Of a DNA stretch of 64,000 bases, positions 54,101 through 64,000 are shown one piece after another (position 1 is the stretch's first letter; the number at the start of each line of letters is the position of its first letter). A model generated the notes under the pieces. That model saw only the letters and a program-made list of their open reading frames with translations, made no database searches and was not told where the DNA came from. The stretch comes from Seiridium cupressi (Eukaryota; Ascomycota; Sordariomycetes; Amphisphaeriales; Sporocadaceae). Both the position numbers and the translations under genes were made by a program. The stretch is from assembly GCA_036674765.1 (NCBI GenBank), contig JARVKI010000001.1, positions 310,001 to 374,000 on the forward strand. The letters are read 5' to 3'.

Positions 54101-54685
54101 GCTGCTCTTGCGCGGCGGAAAGCGAGATGGCAACACTCCGGTGCCCGCGGGAGCGGGCGAACCGCGCTCTTGCGAAGTCGGGGAAAATTCTCCTCGACCC
54201 GGGTATCCGGGTTCGGACACGAAAGGCCGTGAGCTGCCGGACTGCGGCGAGGTTACATTTTCTGGAGTTGCGCGATCAGGGGCGGCGCCAAATGAGGGCG
54301 GGTTGGAACCCGAGATGGTCTCAACTGGCTCGAATCGCTTCGTCGTTATGGGCTGCTGTGTCTGAATATGCAAAGAGGGCGGGCCGCTGGTATTTCTCCC
54401 AAACGACTCCCCTCTTATATGGCCGAACGCAGCGGTGGGCTGCGAGAAGGCTCGATTGCCCGAGGTTTGCGGCGTAGGCGGTTGCGCGACTTGTTCAAAC
54501 TGCCGAAGTCCAGTGGGTTTGGGCGGCGGCTCGTCCTCCTCGGGTTCCTCATCGTCGTAGTCGTTCCCCCAGTCGTCGCCATCGTAGTTTTGCTTTTTCG
54601 CCTCGACCCATTTCCTCGTCTTGCTGCGGTTCACGTTGGTCTGAAAGGCGTTGCTCGGTGTGCTCGGTGTCCTTGGTCGGGGCAT
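51167..54685 (-). CDS. Large disordered fungal protein (1172 aa)
   Basis: Single exon from an ATG at 54685. The N-terminus has a compact conserved-looking block, NVNRSKTRKWVEAKKQNYDG followed by DDWGNDYDDEEPEEDE, which I have seen in filamentous ascomycete proteins of unknown function. Most of the chain is serine/proline-rich and disordered. A likely folded helical segment near residues 995-1040 reads ITGWREILSIPSPALRIQKF then DEARSQYLSMDSGLSNWIEH. The C-terminus is basic and amphipathic (GMKGGMKLFNKGKDKLRGSG) and could bind membranes. An IYRRMEEEKEKERRS coiled stretch lies near residue 250. No catalytic domain is visible. Confidence 0.85.
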   Translation of the reverse strand: MPRPRTPSTPSNAFQTNVNRSKTRKWVEAKKQNYDGDDWGNDYDDEEPEEDEPPPKPTGLRQFEQVAQPPTPQTSGNRAFSQPTAAFGHIRGESFGRNTSGPPSLHIQTQQPITTKRFEPVETISGSNPPSFGAAPDRATPENVTSPQSGSSRPFVSEPGYPGRGEFSPTSQERGSPAPAGTGVLPSRFPPRKSSMGQQDAPGYADAPGNRSSSRPGSSGRPWMDQRSDSPGQQAPASAGTPNKSLPFIRPADIYRRMEEEKEKERRSMDSAGRPSMDSIQGTGSDRSSSPANAMRPAVDQRRRTSFERDESLESSRGLRPTLAPVAERRSEYGLDRLINQADAARPAEASQPEPHMQSQEAFSSAPTEAFASNSSFVQSLNGPEDRRKSVSPRLPDLARMSGFGADFFSGPSGFPDTDEPAQPTLFGRKSTSQSLEREAGRGTPTQQADGAESKLVQRGPSLLEGPALVEEKENGLRLPQIDSVEPPNSSSPNSDFQASSVSNEATVKERSRPSRPSIPGGWVSETTNFGSEAPTPMDRPEPSMSQLSPVQDGPESSPIADAETGDLAPTTTVKHAQSLDGTPKALHKTHSSQEQSKDGFGETVGDHDPSVANKVIAAGPGYHPIPQTLPPLQTHDPLAISSSPATETEPEVQGIGSPASGDSPSNYSTSTHPRTATMSSGFTPTAPLNPKRNSASVSDFVAPDFLPRNLTMSSMDATSPNESDKLREDIIKSLSPVDPASAFLVPSGANRSALASSPEIARESTYLSGVYDDYMGSTEDKSLQETGQVLKDEAANTAPIPIQSSPARTIVPEGSNAPGASSNLPKSPDHGLGLKKRFSWEQGLEEVTTSPAEGPQEHAPEAEASTNDVEASTDGGPGVRDITPTPALQVEPDAGGTMSHQVSLVSSHAPGGLGMSGIEPPSPISVLSAEKSPGSMDNRGKRLSLADEKVLIQASSNPVSPGPEEEHPALARGPPDSTPSPENSNPIAPPPKSFNITGWREILSIPSPALRIQKFDEARSQYLSMDSGLSNWIEHMNALPEHTALPASIGSPSTSHAPGVVSHGLAQSSPTGTPTTTQQPYYQQYLNASNPNIVSAPPGPVRQSTGNLLSGQPSSSGFGNPQTQVGVKSKEFLHAAGVFGNKATKAGMKGGMKLFNKGKDKLRGSGNKVFQ

Positions 54686-56506
54686 ATTAGCGACGCTGCA
54701 TACATGTACTCTGCGCTCGAGCGTCGAGAGCGATAGGGAGCTTACATTGGCGAGGCATTCCGGTAGACATTATTATACGTGCTCTCGTCCATCTCGAGCG
54801 ACGGAGTTCAGTGAAGCACGCCGGGTAGAACACCTAAGACGACATCGCAGATTGGCAGGTTTGACTTGAGGACAGAAAACAGGATGCACCGCTATCCAGT
54901 TCCAGTTAAGGTTGGGTACGACGAATGTCGAGGCTGTGCTAGAGATCCGCCTCCCGACGTTGACCGGATTGGGGTCGTACGCTTATCACGTTCGAGAAGC
55001 GATTGGCGGCGCCGGTCAACTGGGGCAAAGGGATGACGTGGAAGAGACGGGGTCACAGGCCGAGAATTTGATCCCCAATATACAAGAACGGGTTGGAATG
55101 CGGATCTAGGGTATTGCAATTTCGCCTTGTTGAAGAGGAATGAATTGGGTGAGATGTTACCAACGTGGCACACTTGCCGAACAGCGGATGGGCTAACTGC
55201 TCCGACGATGGTCTGATAGACGCTGCGCATGTGGTGACGATGCGAGATACATACATGCGCCGTTATTTTTAAATTTGCTGCCATGTGGATTGCCGCTATG
55301 GGCGCGGTGATTGGGTGCTACGGAGCTCGCATGGCAGTTGAATGGGCAGGCCTCGCGGCAGGTACCTTAGGTATTCCTTCTCTACACGACACCTCGGAGT
55401 GAGCTTAATTCTCTGTTTCAGGAGCTTTTCCAAGCTATCCCGTGCCAAACTACCACTCGAAATTAACTCTCCCTCGGTCTTGACGCTTGCTGAGAGTCAA
55501 TCTACCTACGGTAGTTCCACCCCGCCTTCGTCTCTGCGCTCAGCACTGACGGATCTGCAGGGTGCTGGGTGGGCGGGTCTTCCGAGAGCCAAGAACTCCT
55601 GAATGATGTTTCAATGGTTTCTTATTCCAACGACATACTCAAACTCACGCTGTACGGAAGCCTACAGGTTCTGCGGCGCTGCATACGGTTTTAGCCTTTA
55701 CTGAGGCGTCGAAATGAATTGTAAGAAAAATTGTGTCTCCAATGCATGCATATGTCTTGAATGTTGTAATTTCACTTGGGCGTCTACCTTTTGATCTAAG
55801 AAGTCAAACTTGCTCGTACACTAAATGTGGCATAGATAGGTCCCACGATTGCCATTCCTGTTTCTTCTTGAAGCCTGTGCCCCTTTTGTATACCCATCAC
55901 GATGCATGTCTCAATATGGGGGAATAGGTTCGTAGAGTGACGCCACATTCTGTGATGAAATGGCGTTGCTGTAGACAGGGGCCTGGGGGCCAGGTTTCGG
56001 GGAAGGGTCAAGCACAGCCACTGCGCAAGATAAGTTTAGCGTGAACTGTCCCCTAATCTTTTGTTCTGTTGCCTCGTCTGCAGGTGCGTCGTCAATCTTT
56101 CAGCCCCCCAGCCTAGGAACACGGACAAGACGGACACGTCGCCCTGAGCCAGGCGGAATAGTGGACACTTACACCACTGGAAGCCAACACTTTCCAGTCG
56201 CTCTTTGTATCGCGACAAACTCGACAATTATCAACGCCAACTCGATAGCGACCTTGGACACGCCTTATGATTAGTCTCAGGTTTCAACCACCCTCATCCT
56301 AGCTCGCAGACACTAACTTCCGCGATTTTGGCCTGCGATTTTACGGACCCTGCCTTCCTGTCAGTCTTCAACAATACTTGTCAATCGAGATTCTCCTACC
56401 ATCGCATTCGGCCCATCATATTGTGCGCTTATCCTCCTCCGCACCGATCACTTCTATCGAACCCATCCCTGTACCGCGTCTTGCGCCTGTGGCCACTGCG
56501 ACTACG
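54686..56506. promoter_or_regulatory. 1.8 kb divergent region between the 1172-aa gene and SED5
   Basis: Holds both promoters and probably long leaders. A 130-codon minus-strand frame (54892-55284) starts with ATG but has no recognisable domain and is treated as chance. Confidence 0.4.
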
Positions 56507-57545
56507 ATGGCTGTCGCGTCGATACAAGACCGAACTGCTGAGTTCCGAACAGTACTGAGTCAAGTACAAAAGAGGCAGGCATCATCCAAAGTCGGCGCAC
56601 AAAGGAGGTCGCTTCTTTCGGATCAGGAAAAATCCGAGGCCAATGGCGATGCGACAGGCAGACCGAAAAGGTCTGAGTTCGCGAGGAGAGCGGCTGAGAT
56701 AGGCAGGGGCATTTCGGGAACCATGGGCAAATTAGAAAAGCTGGCGCAACTTGCGAAGAGGAAAACGCTCTTCGACGACAGGCCCGTTGAAATCAACGAG
56801 CTAACATTCATCATCAAACAAGACTTGTCGAGTCTGAACCAGCAAATATCCGGACTCCAAAACCTAACGAGACAACAATATCCCAAGGCCGACCAAGTGG
56901 GAGAGCACAACAAAAATGTGGTCTTCATGCTACAGGGGAAGCTTACTGATGTCTCTGCCAACTTCAAGGACGTGCTGGAGTTGAGGACGAAAAACATCCA
57001 GGCTTCAAGGGCGAGGACCGATAACTTCATCTCTTCCGTATCGCAACATGCTCAGCCTTCGATACAGCAATCGGCATCACCACTTTATGGCACGCCTAAC
57101 CGAGGCACTCCGTCACCAGGAGGCGATACGCTGTCCCTTAACCCAGTCATGGGCGATCAACAGGTGCTGTTGATGGAGGAGGCGCAACCGCAAAACACAT
57201 ACATCCAACAACGAGGAGAGGCAATTGAGGCCATAGAAAAGACCATCGGCGAGCTGGGTTCTATTTTCGGCCAACTGGCACAGATGGTATCAGAGCAGAG
57301 CGAACAGATCCAGCGGATAGATGCCAACACCGAGGATGTCGTGGACAACGTCCAGGGTGCACAAAAGGAATTGCTGAAATACTGGTCGAGGGTTTCCAGC
57401 AACCGATGGCTTATTGCTAAGATGTTCGGCGTGCTCATGATATTCTTCTTGTATGTTCATACCCGCACAAATCTTCCCACATCATTGAACACATACGAGC
57501 AATATGCTGACTCTTTCTAGGTTATGGGTGTTGATAGCTGGATAA
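56507..57545 (+). CDS. SED5: Sed5/syntaxin-5 Golgi Qa-SNARE
   Basis: Two exons, 56507-57450 and 57521-57545 (intron GTATGT..TTTCTAG, CTGACTC inside); 322 aa. The ATG at 56507 is chosen because it places the Sly1-binding N-peptide near the start: ASIQDRTAEFRTVL contains the DRTxEF motif. The Habc region follows (SEFARRAAEIGRGISGTMGK, then QDLSSLNQQISGLQNL). The SNARE motif has its zero-layer glutamine around GQLAQMVSEQSEQIQRID, and the protein ends with a tail anchor completed by exon 2 (MFGVLMIFFLLWVLIAG). Known role: vesicle fusion at the cis-Golgi in ER-to-Golgi and intra-Golgi traffic. Confidence 0.92.
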
Positions 57546-59625
57546 ACAAAAATACTCCTACGTGTTCTGACTGGTGTACCAACATTGTTATGTATATTTT
57601 TGGAGGTGCCCACCTGCATGACTGGATCATACATTAGACTTATAGAGGAGCATTAATAGCATTAATTTACCACATAAAGTCGAAGATATTTGTATCTTCA
57701 TATGCGTCATTAGCTGTTCGTCATGAACCGGTATGAACTTGAGGGATCTAGACTTTTTCTAAAATTTCGGCCGAGTTCATTCAGTGGTTCACTGCATGCA
57801 TATTCATCAAACTTATACAATTTTGAATGCCGCGCAAGGGGTTCGATATACATAAAGTCATTGTAACAGTTTGTAGACGAGCATACGTCTCCATATTCAA
57901 AGTGATCTTTAAGGTAGTCTCATACTTAATATCTAATAGGTTGATTGGTGACGGCCAAATATCTCAGGCAACCATCCACCGCATGGTTAAAACAAACAAA
58001 ACCTTCACGAATATCAATTATAATTATATAATCATATAAGCCTTCCATCCCCCAAGGCTTCCCTCAATAAGAACGCACCCTATCACCACAAGTGATGAGG
58101 AGATGAGAAAGTGACCCCGAGATACCATTCTGCGCTATTTGGTACTCTAGTACATACACCCGTAAGGAAGGCATGCCTGAAGCCCCTAAGAAACATTGGA
58201 CTGGATATTTCAGGGACCTGTAAGACCACCACAAGCCATGGTCCAGTTTTCGCGAGAGTCCTCGCGGGTAGTGCCCCTAGCTATTTGCTGCAATGATCAA
58301 CCTGGAAGTGGTGAGCATCTTATGAAATTCATGGCATATGAAATTTTCTCTTTCGTTAAGTCTACGGCACCAGACGAAACTAGCTCTGTCATCTGTTCGG
58401 CTCAAGCCATTGCTGTCGCTAATTATACCAACGCAAGCGAAGGAAGGCTTATGCTCTTTTAGTACTCCCACTGCGGTTTGTATAATTTTGAGTTTATCGT
58501 AATTATGGAGTGAAGGCTGGTGGACTGAAACCAGGGTCTTCATGCCCAGAAACTGATCGCTGATGATCAAGTTGCGCTTTTTAGGCACTTGACTGGCTTA
58601 TCGAACTCATTTAATGGTCGCAAGGCATTAGAGAATAGTGTATATAAAAGGTTCTAGTGGATACCAAGGGATGACATGCACATATATTTCATAGCCATCG
58701 CCTTATACTGCGACTAGAGTAGTTTGTCGAGGAACAGATTAAGAAAGGTTGGGTCTTCTCGTGCTGAGGAAGAACGGCGTATATTTGTTACGCCATGTTC
58801 GGGCCGCCACTGGTGATGGCTATAGTCGAATGGCTGTGGTCTCAAAAGCAGAGGCTCACTGGAACTCTGCATGGACCGACTGCTTGGTATGACACAAACG
58901 ATCTTTACTGCAATATGTCCGAATACAAACCCGCCAACCTGTTTCGGCGCAAGATATGAGAACCTCTGGGGGCTGGTGGTGGTCTATCACTCAGACACTC
59001 TCAATTATCGGTTGTCGCTACATTAGGCGTTGACTAAAATTCCTGTGTATCCTTCTCTTACAATAGACTGTGCTTTTTCCCTGAGTGTTATGAAGGGGAG
59101 CTCTTCAAGTACCCTGTCAGTCAACCGACTCTTCTCATGTGCGTCAAGTTCGTATTATGGTACACAAGGCACCCGCCTTTGGGCTTTGTAACCGAAGCTC
59201 CTAATGAGCTGGAGTTGATACATAGTCGTTTACAGCAGCAAGGAGCACTTGGGTGTTTACCCCAGTTATCACCAGCCAAAAGATGGAGAAACCTTATCTC
59301 GAAAAACCTCTATCATCGATACTATACAAAAGAACTTTTTAAGGCATTAGCCAGCAGTTGAAATCACTTAAGATCAGCCTCAAACAATTTATCTCCATCA
59401 ATACTTAGTATTGTCTGATTACCCCGGAACGCATTGGCAACGTTTGGCAACAACAGTAGTCTTCTCTAATAGCTCTACACTCCAGATATCTACATGTAGT
59501 TGCACCTAGCATCCCTCGTACCCACTTGCGAAGTCCAAGGAGCTTCTTGAATCTTATAGAAGTAGCTCGACTTCTTCGCGCTCTGTTTTGAACAGCTGTG
59601 CATAGTACTACAGCTGGGCCCGAAT
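57546..59625. other. 2.1 kb intergenic, AT-rich
   Basis: No supported gene. The plus-strand frame 59137-59361 (74 codons from ATG) and others have no domain. No RNA gene recognised. Confidence 0.4.
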
Positions 59626-60808
59626 TCACGATGCAGAGACTCCATTCTTCAAAGGCTTGCCTTCCCGCTTATCAGGGAAGCCAAAGTCAATGCCGAATGG
59701 CGGATACACGTATCGGAGTGGCTTGTTGTCCTTGGTCAACTGTTCTGGCACTTTGCTTAGCTCCTGCAGGTCATCCGCACTGAGATCCACGATCTTCAAG
59801 TTCTCCTTGATGCGAGACTCTGTGACAGACTTGGCCAGCACAGTGCTGCCTCGTGCGACTATAGCGAGATTTGTTAGCCCATGTCGGTTTCGGTTAAATA
59901 ACCAAGTGCATAGTGGCTTACCGTGATAGCTTAGCAGGATTGTGCCAGTGCTGACACCTTTCTTCTCTGCAAGCGACGTGACGATATCGCTCTTCATCAG
60001 AGGGCCGCCCGTGCTTCCAAGTGGGCTGTAAGCCATAATGTGAATGCCATTTTGCTTGGCAGTGTCGACGACCTCTTGTTGTGGCAGAGCGGGCGAGTTC
60101 TCAATTTGGTTCACAGCCGGCACCATGCTGGCGTGCTTCAATAGGTTCTCGAGGTAGATCTTGCTGTAGTTGCAAACACCAATGGCCTTTGTCTTGCCAG
60201 TTTTCACCAGAGCCTCCATGTCCTTCCATGTTTGGACGTGGTCGTGGTCCCAAAGGATGTCACGCTCGCCGTTCGGTAGGAGGGGGAATCTGTCGGCATC
60301 GCCACCATCAGGTCTCGTTCCGTTCGGGTTCATGCCCACAGCCCAATGGACGAGGAAGAGGTCGACATAGTCGAGGCCCAGTGACTTGAGGGACTTGTCG
60401 AGACCGAACTCCGCGCGTGTTGAGTATGTATTCCACAGTTTGGTGACCACAAAAATGTCCTCGCGCTTGATACCCGAGTCGAATGCTGCCTTGAGTCCCT
60501 GGCCTACTTCGTCTTCATTCGCATAGCAGTATGCTGCGTCGATGAGCTTGTAGCCGGACTTCAATGCAATCTCGACAGCCTTGGCGACTTCACCAGGCTT
60601 TGCCTGCCATGTACCTATCTCCTTAGTAAGTACTTTTCCCTTTACAAGCCATTGCCATTTCGTTCCCTCCAATGTCCAGTCTTTTGCGAGAGGCCATTGT
60701 AGTATAACGAAGGAGGGGTGAAACTCGCGATTGAGTGCGGGGCAACATACCGAAACCAACAGCGGGAATCTCAGCGCCTGTGTTGAGCTTGAATGAAGTC
60801 GGGGCCAT
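59626..60808 (-). CDS. Aldo/keto reductase
   Basis: Three exons: 60751-60808, 59922-60614 and 59626-59858; 327 aa. The first intron (136 bases) contains a TACTAAG branch site and ends GATAG. Family features: LNTGAEIPAVGFGTWQAKPG, the catalytic D and Y in LIDAAYCYANEDEVG, K in VVTKLWN, H in VDLFLVHWAV, the substrate-loop NQIENSPALPQQEVV, and cofactor contacts in YSPLGSTGG and the VARGSTVLAKSVTESRIKEN region. Most similar in pattern to fungal NADP-dependent glycerol or aldose reductases (Gcy1-like). The substrate is not decidable from sequence. Confidence 0.9.
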
Positions 60809-62156
60809 GATGGTAGACTTCTCCTAGTTCTGAAATGTAATGATTGTTATGGTGCTACAAAAAGGGACAGTATAGCAATCGGTGCTCTATGGAGTTGAAA
60901 TTATTCAACATATAACGGGTGTCGCAACATGTATGCGGCGGGATGGAGTATTTATGCGTATCAGGCAAAATACTGCGAAAGGCCCCCCATCACGTCACCG
61001 AGGTTTATTCGCCCGGCGGATAAATCAAGTTACATGTAATTACATGGCCAAAAGGTAGCAGGTCTCCACCAGTGGACACTGGAGCCCAGCATGTATGTAG
61101 AGGAATGCTTGGAGGGATACTTCTTGGCGAAGCACGAGCTTGAAGCCTTCTTCGATGCCGTTACGGGTGGCGGGCCATCTCGCGGGGTTCTCACGATAGT
61201 TTCTGGCCTTTGAGCTTTTAAGTAGCACAATTCAAGTCAGGCACCGGTATTGGGAGGATGACAACGTTAGGGCCAAACTAAAAGGAACTCGGTCATCGCC
61301 TACTGGGATTGGCCGTCTTGCCGTTAATTCCCATCTGGGGTAGTCCCCAGCGAGAGACGTTGGAGTTCTTGACCTGACTCGGAGGGCGTCTTCGAGGTGC
61401 ACTGCCGTTTGTGGAAATTCTAGGACTAGACGATGCTTGGATATTGGGTGAGGGTGGGGGTGGGGGTGGTCTCCGTTCGGGCTGATCTTAGGCCGAGGAT
61501 TCAACTGTGCCAAGCCTAACGACTCTTCCATGTTCAAGATCTGCCCTCATTCCGGCAGTATAGTATACGCTGAAGACGACGTCCGAACGAGCAGAGGACC
61601 ACCTATACCCGACCTAAACAGGGCCAAGCAGGTCCTTAAGTCGGCGCTATGTTAAAACATGATTCAAGTCCAAGTCAGGATTTGGTGGTCAAAGGAATTC
61701 GAAATCAACTGCAATTTCCAAGGATTCCCCAAAGGTGATTTGCATAATGAGCAGTCTCATTGGCGGCCGGTATAAGCACACCGTCATTATGGGCTTGTGG
61801 GGCTGCCTTGGGAGGCCGGCCGTATATTCTACGATGTATTCACAGTCTCCCATCCTCAGTTCTCAGCTTGGCTGGACTTTACAATTATAGCGAGAAGCTA
61901 TGATATTATGGCGATTCCCTGATTATGTTACCCTGATGCACTTGGATTTCAGCAATAATCAGAAAAAGCTTGATAAGGATGGGGGGTCCCCAATCATTTT
62001 AACTACAGTATCCTCTCTGGTAGCTGTGTGCGCGACGAAGATTTGGTATCGATCTTGATTCCAAATAGCCCTACGTTGTACGCAGTGTAACGAAGACAAT
62101 CCATTCTCACCCTTGCTTTGATTGCAATACCCTAACGCCTGTTGAAAATTCCAAAC
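60809..62156. other. Intergenic, 1.3 kb
   Basis: No supported gene. A GGTGGG repeat at 61450-61470 makes a PHPHPHP stretch in a 99-codon minus-strand frame (61232-61531), which is probably not real. Confidence 0.4.
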
Positions 62157-63787
62157 TCAGCTGATAGTAGTAATGGGGCTGTCAAGCGGCTGCTCCTTCT
62201 GCTCCTTCCCTTTCATCATGAAGGACCAATGTTCCCAAGGATCCTCAGCCAGCTCATATAGCTCATACGAGTCCTCATCCTTGGCACCCCTAGCAATGAA
62301 GCCATGCTGGATCGCAAGTCTGGCATACTTGATTGCTTCCCATGGTCTGCCGACAGCATTGTACTCGATCGCTGCATAGGTATATGCCTCGTACATTCTC
62401 GAGTACAGACGCTCTTGCTGGTAGAGCGAGATCAGTGTTTCGGCCATCTCGGGCGTGGCAAATGAATCTTTGGAATAGTCCGCGAAATGGCGCTGTAGGT
62501 CGAGGATCTGGGCAATTCGAGCATCTGAGGCTTTGACGAGACGGTCATCTTGTGTGCACTGGGTACAAGCGCAAGGGAAATGCCATGTATGGTCGAGGCG
62601 CTCGACTCTTTCATCTCGAGGGAGCAACATACTTGTGATCAAATTAGATTTGGCAGAGCTTATGTACAACGCGTTGGAGCGTGGAGATAGCTTACTCGAC
62701 GTATGTAATCGTGATTTCTTCACCGGCCAGAATTGGCCGTGTAGCAAAGACGTTTTGCGTAAATGTTTCGGAATCCCAGTAGTAATGAGCATTGGGTCGG
62801 CAGTCATGGTTCATTCGAGAAACTAAAGGTCCCCAAATTATCAGCTTTGAATCCGATCTAAACAGTGTAGCCAAAATGCTTATGCTCACCTTCAGGGAAT
62901 ACAGTAAAGAAGTTTACTCCTTGCTCGTCCTTCGGCCGGTCCAGAATTTCAATGTCAGAGATATCGAACGCGTTAGTGAGGATGATCTTGTAAACTCGTT
63001 CCTCATAGCTCTCGGCTGCGTCATGAGTGGAGAGATTCAAGAAGATTCGTTGGTGATGCTTCGGTAGGTAACTAATTCCCTGTGCCTGCATCCGGCGGAC
63101 GTGTTCGAGAGCGACGTGATCCCATATACTGAAGTCGGTCATGATAGCTGCTGAAACACTCATGATGTGTTCGCCAGTCTGCAGATTTCTGCTGGCGACC
63201 AATCCCATACCCTTGTTCGGAACTTCCTCGACGTGCCATTTGTCGCTCTCTGGTGCGTTGAAATCCTTGACCGTCTTATACAAATCCTTCTGTGTGAAAG
63301 CTGGGCTTTTCGCAATTTTCAGTGCTTCGGAGGGCGTGGTTAGAATTGTAACACCTCGGCCGCCAGCGAAAGTGTGGTCGGAATAGATGCAAAACTCCTC
63401 AGTCCTATTATAGCCTTCGATACAGGTAGTAGCAACTGGCCACAAGTCTTGCGCTTGCAGTTTCACACTCTTGGCCTTCGTATCATTCGCTTTGGCTGGC
63501 GGTGGCGGTATTGGGTCTGAGATCTTTTCTTCCTCCACGACTGGTTTCGCTACAGGCTTCTCGACAGGCGGAGTGAATGGAGTCGCTACCGGACGTATTA
63601 CCTCCTCGTGCTTTGGCTCTGCGACGCTCACTTTATCTGGCACTGACGGGCTCAATTCGCAGAATGGATTTTCGAAGTTTCCTAGGAAGTTCTCCCAGTG
63701 ACATCGGCCATAGTCAACCATATATCCCAGAGAGTTCTTCCCCACCGCGGCCACGGCGAACATGGAAATGACTTGTTGTGGCTTCAT
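62157..63787 (-). CDS. SET-domain protein (SMYD-like arrangement)
   Basis: Three exons: 62890-63787, 62696-62822 and 62157-62631; 499 aa from the ATG at 63787. The N-terminal 130 residues include a cysteine-containing block (DYGRCHWENFLGNFENPFCE) and a proline/valine-rich linker. The SET domain begins near residue 195 (NKGMGLVASRNLQTGEHIMS). Its core motifs are rebuilt by splicing: VSRMNHDCRPNAHYYW (the NHxCxPN box) and LAGEEITITYVDMLLPRDER (the GEE..Y box). A post-SET cysteine cluster follows (FPCACTQC). The C-terminal half is helical. Related fungal proteins are putative lysine methyltransferases; the substrate is unknown. The key SET residues appear intact. Confidence 0.85.
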
Positions 63788-64000
63788 TGTTGCGAATTTT
63801 TCAGAAAGTCTCCAAAACAACTGGAGCGACCCCGTGTGGAGGGGACACGGGTGTGAACAGGTATATCAAGCTTCATGTGAAATTATCTCAATGCTGGCTA
63901 GAACGAGCTTGGCAATTCCAGCCATGGTTCGGTATAGCTTGACTTTCCCTTTACGACGTCCATGCAGGCCTCTTCACACATCCAGCTTCGCTAATATGGC
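63788..64000. other. 5' flank of the SET gene
   Basis: Upstream region to the window edge; no gene seen. Confidence 0.4.

Noticed and set aside
54892..55284. 130-codon minus-strand frame between the 1172-aa gene and SED5
   Set aside because: Starts with ATG but has no recognisable domain and sits in a promoter region; likely chance.
61232..61531. 99-codon frame with a PHPHPHP stretch
   Set aside because: The repeat comes from a simple GGTGGG tract; no conserved features.
1..64000. tRNA, rRNA, CRISPR arrays and intact transposons
   Set aside because: Looked for T-loop GGTTCRA motifs, long direct repeats and transposase or reverse transcriptase motifs by eye; none were convincing. A covariance-model and repeat-library scan would be needed to exclude them.

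Overview
The window is nuclear DNA of a filamentous ascomycete (Pezizomycotina). Most multi-exon genes carry introns of about 42 to 150 bases with GT..AG ends and CTGAC/CTAAC-like branch sites. The families also fit: a Zn2Cys6 regulator, an RTA1-like exporter, a PTH11/rhodopsin-type membrane protein, HacA, Sed5, Mcp1, Sos7 and small cysteine-rich secreted proteins. The species cannot be named from sequence alone. About 27 protein-coding loci are supported. Several start codons in the open-frame data are TTG or GTG; starts here were moved to in-frame ATGs and exons were joined by hand.

Layout. 0-4 kb: class II aldolase/adducin gene (possibly cut by the window edge), a frameshifted luciferase-like (DUF5519-type) gene and an RWD/DUF1115 gene. 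4.6-15 kb: a small secreted 6-Cys protein, MCP1, a C2H2 protein, a TesB-type acyl-CoA thioesterase, an unknown, a cupin, a two-exon membrane protein and a seven-helix rhodopsin-domain protein. 15-18 kb: 3 kb with no recognisable gene. 18-25.7 kb: a basic disordered protein, an RTA1-like protein, a Zn2Cys6 transcription factor, and the unfolded-protein-response bZIP gene hacA with a 20-base Ire1-type frame-shifting intron. 25.8-31.6 kb: almost gene-free. 31.7-34.5 kb: kinetochore protein Sos7 and an RS/RD-rich nuclear protein. 36-43.5 kb: a secreted-protein gene broken by a TAG codon, two cysteine-rich mini-ORFs, a YjlB-like cupin, a CobW/COG0523 GTPase and an orphan dynamin-GED fragment. 44.5-54.7 kb: two neighbouring, co-oriented, nearly intronless genes for giant disordered proteins (about 2000 and 1172 aa). 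56.5-64 kb: the Golgi syntaxin SED5, an aldo/keto reductase and a SET-domain protein.

The genes do not form an evident biosynthetic cluster or mobile island. Most are housekeeping genes (secretory pathway: hacA, SED5; mitochondria: MCP1; kinetochore: Sos7; metal handling: CobW GTPase) mixed with lineage-variable accessory genes. At least three loci look decayed: the luciferase-like gene, the secreted protein with the nonsense codon, and the GED remnant. No rRNA, tRNA, CRISPR or intact transposon was seen.
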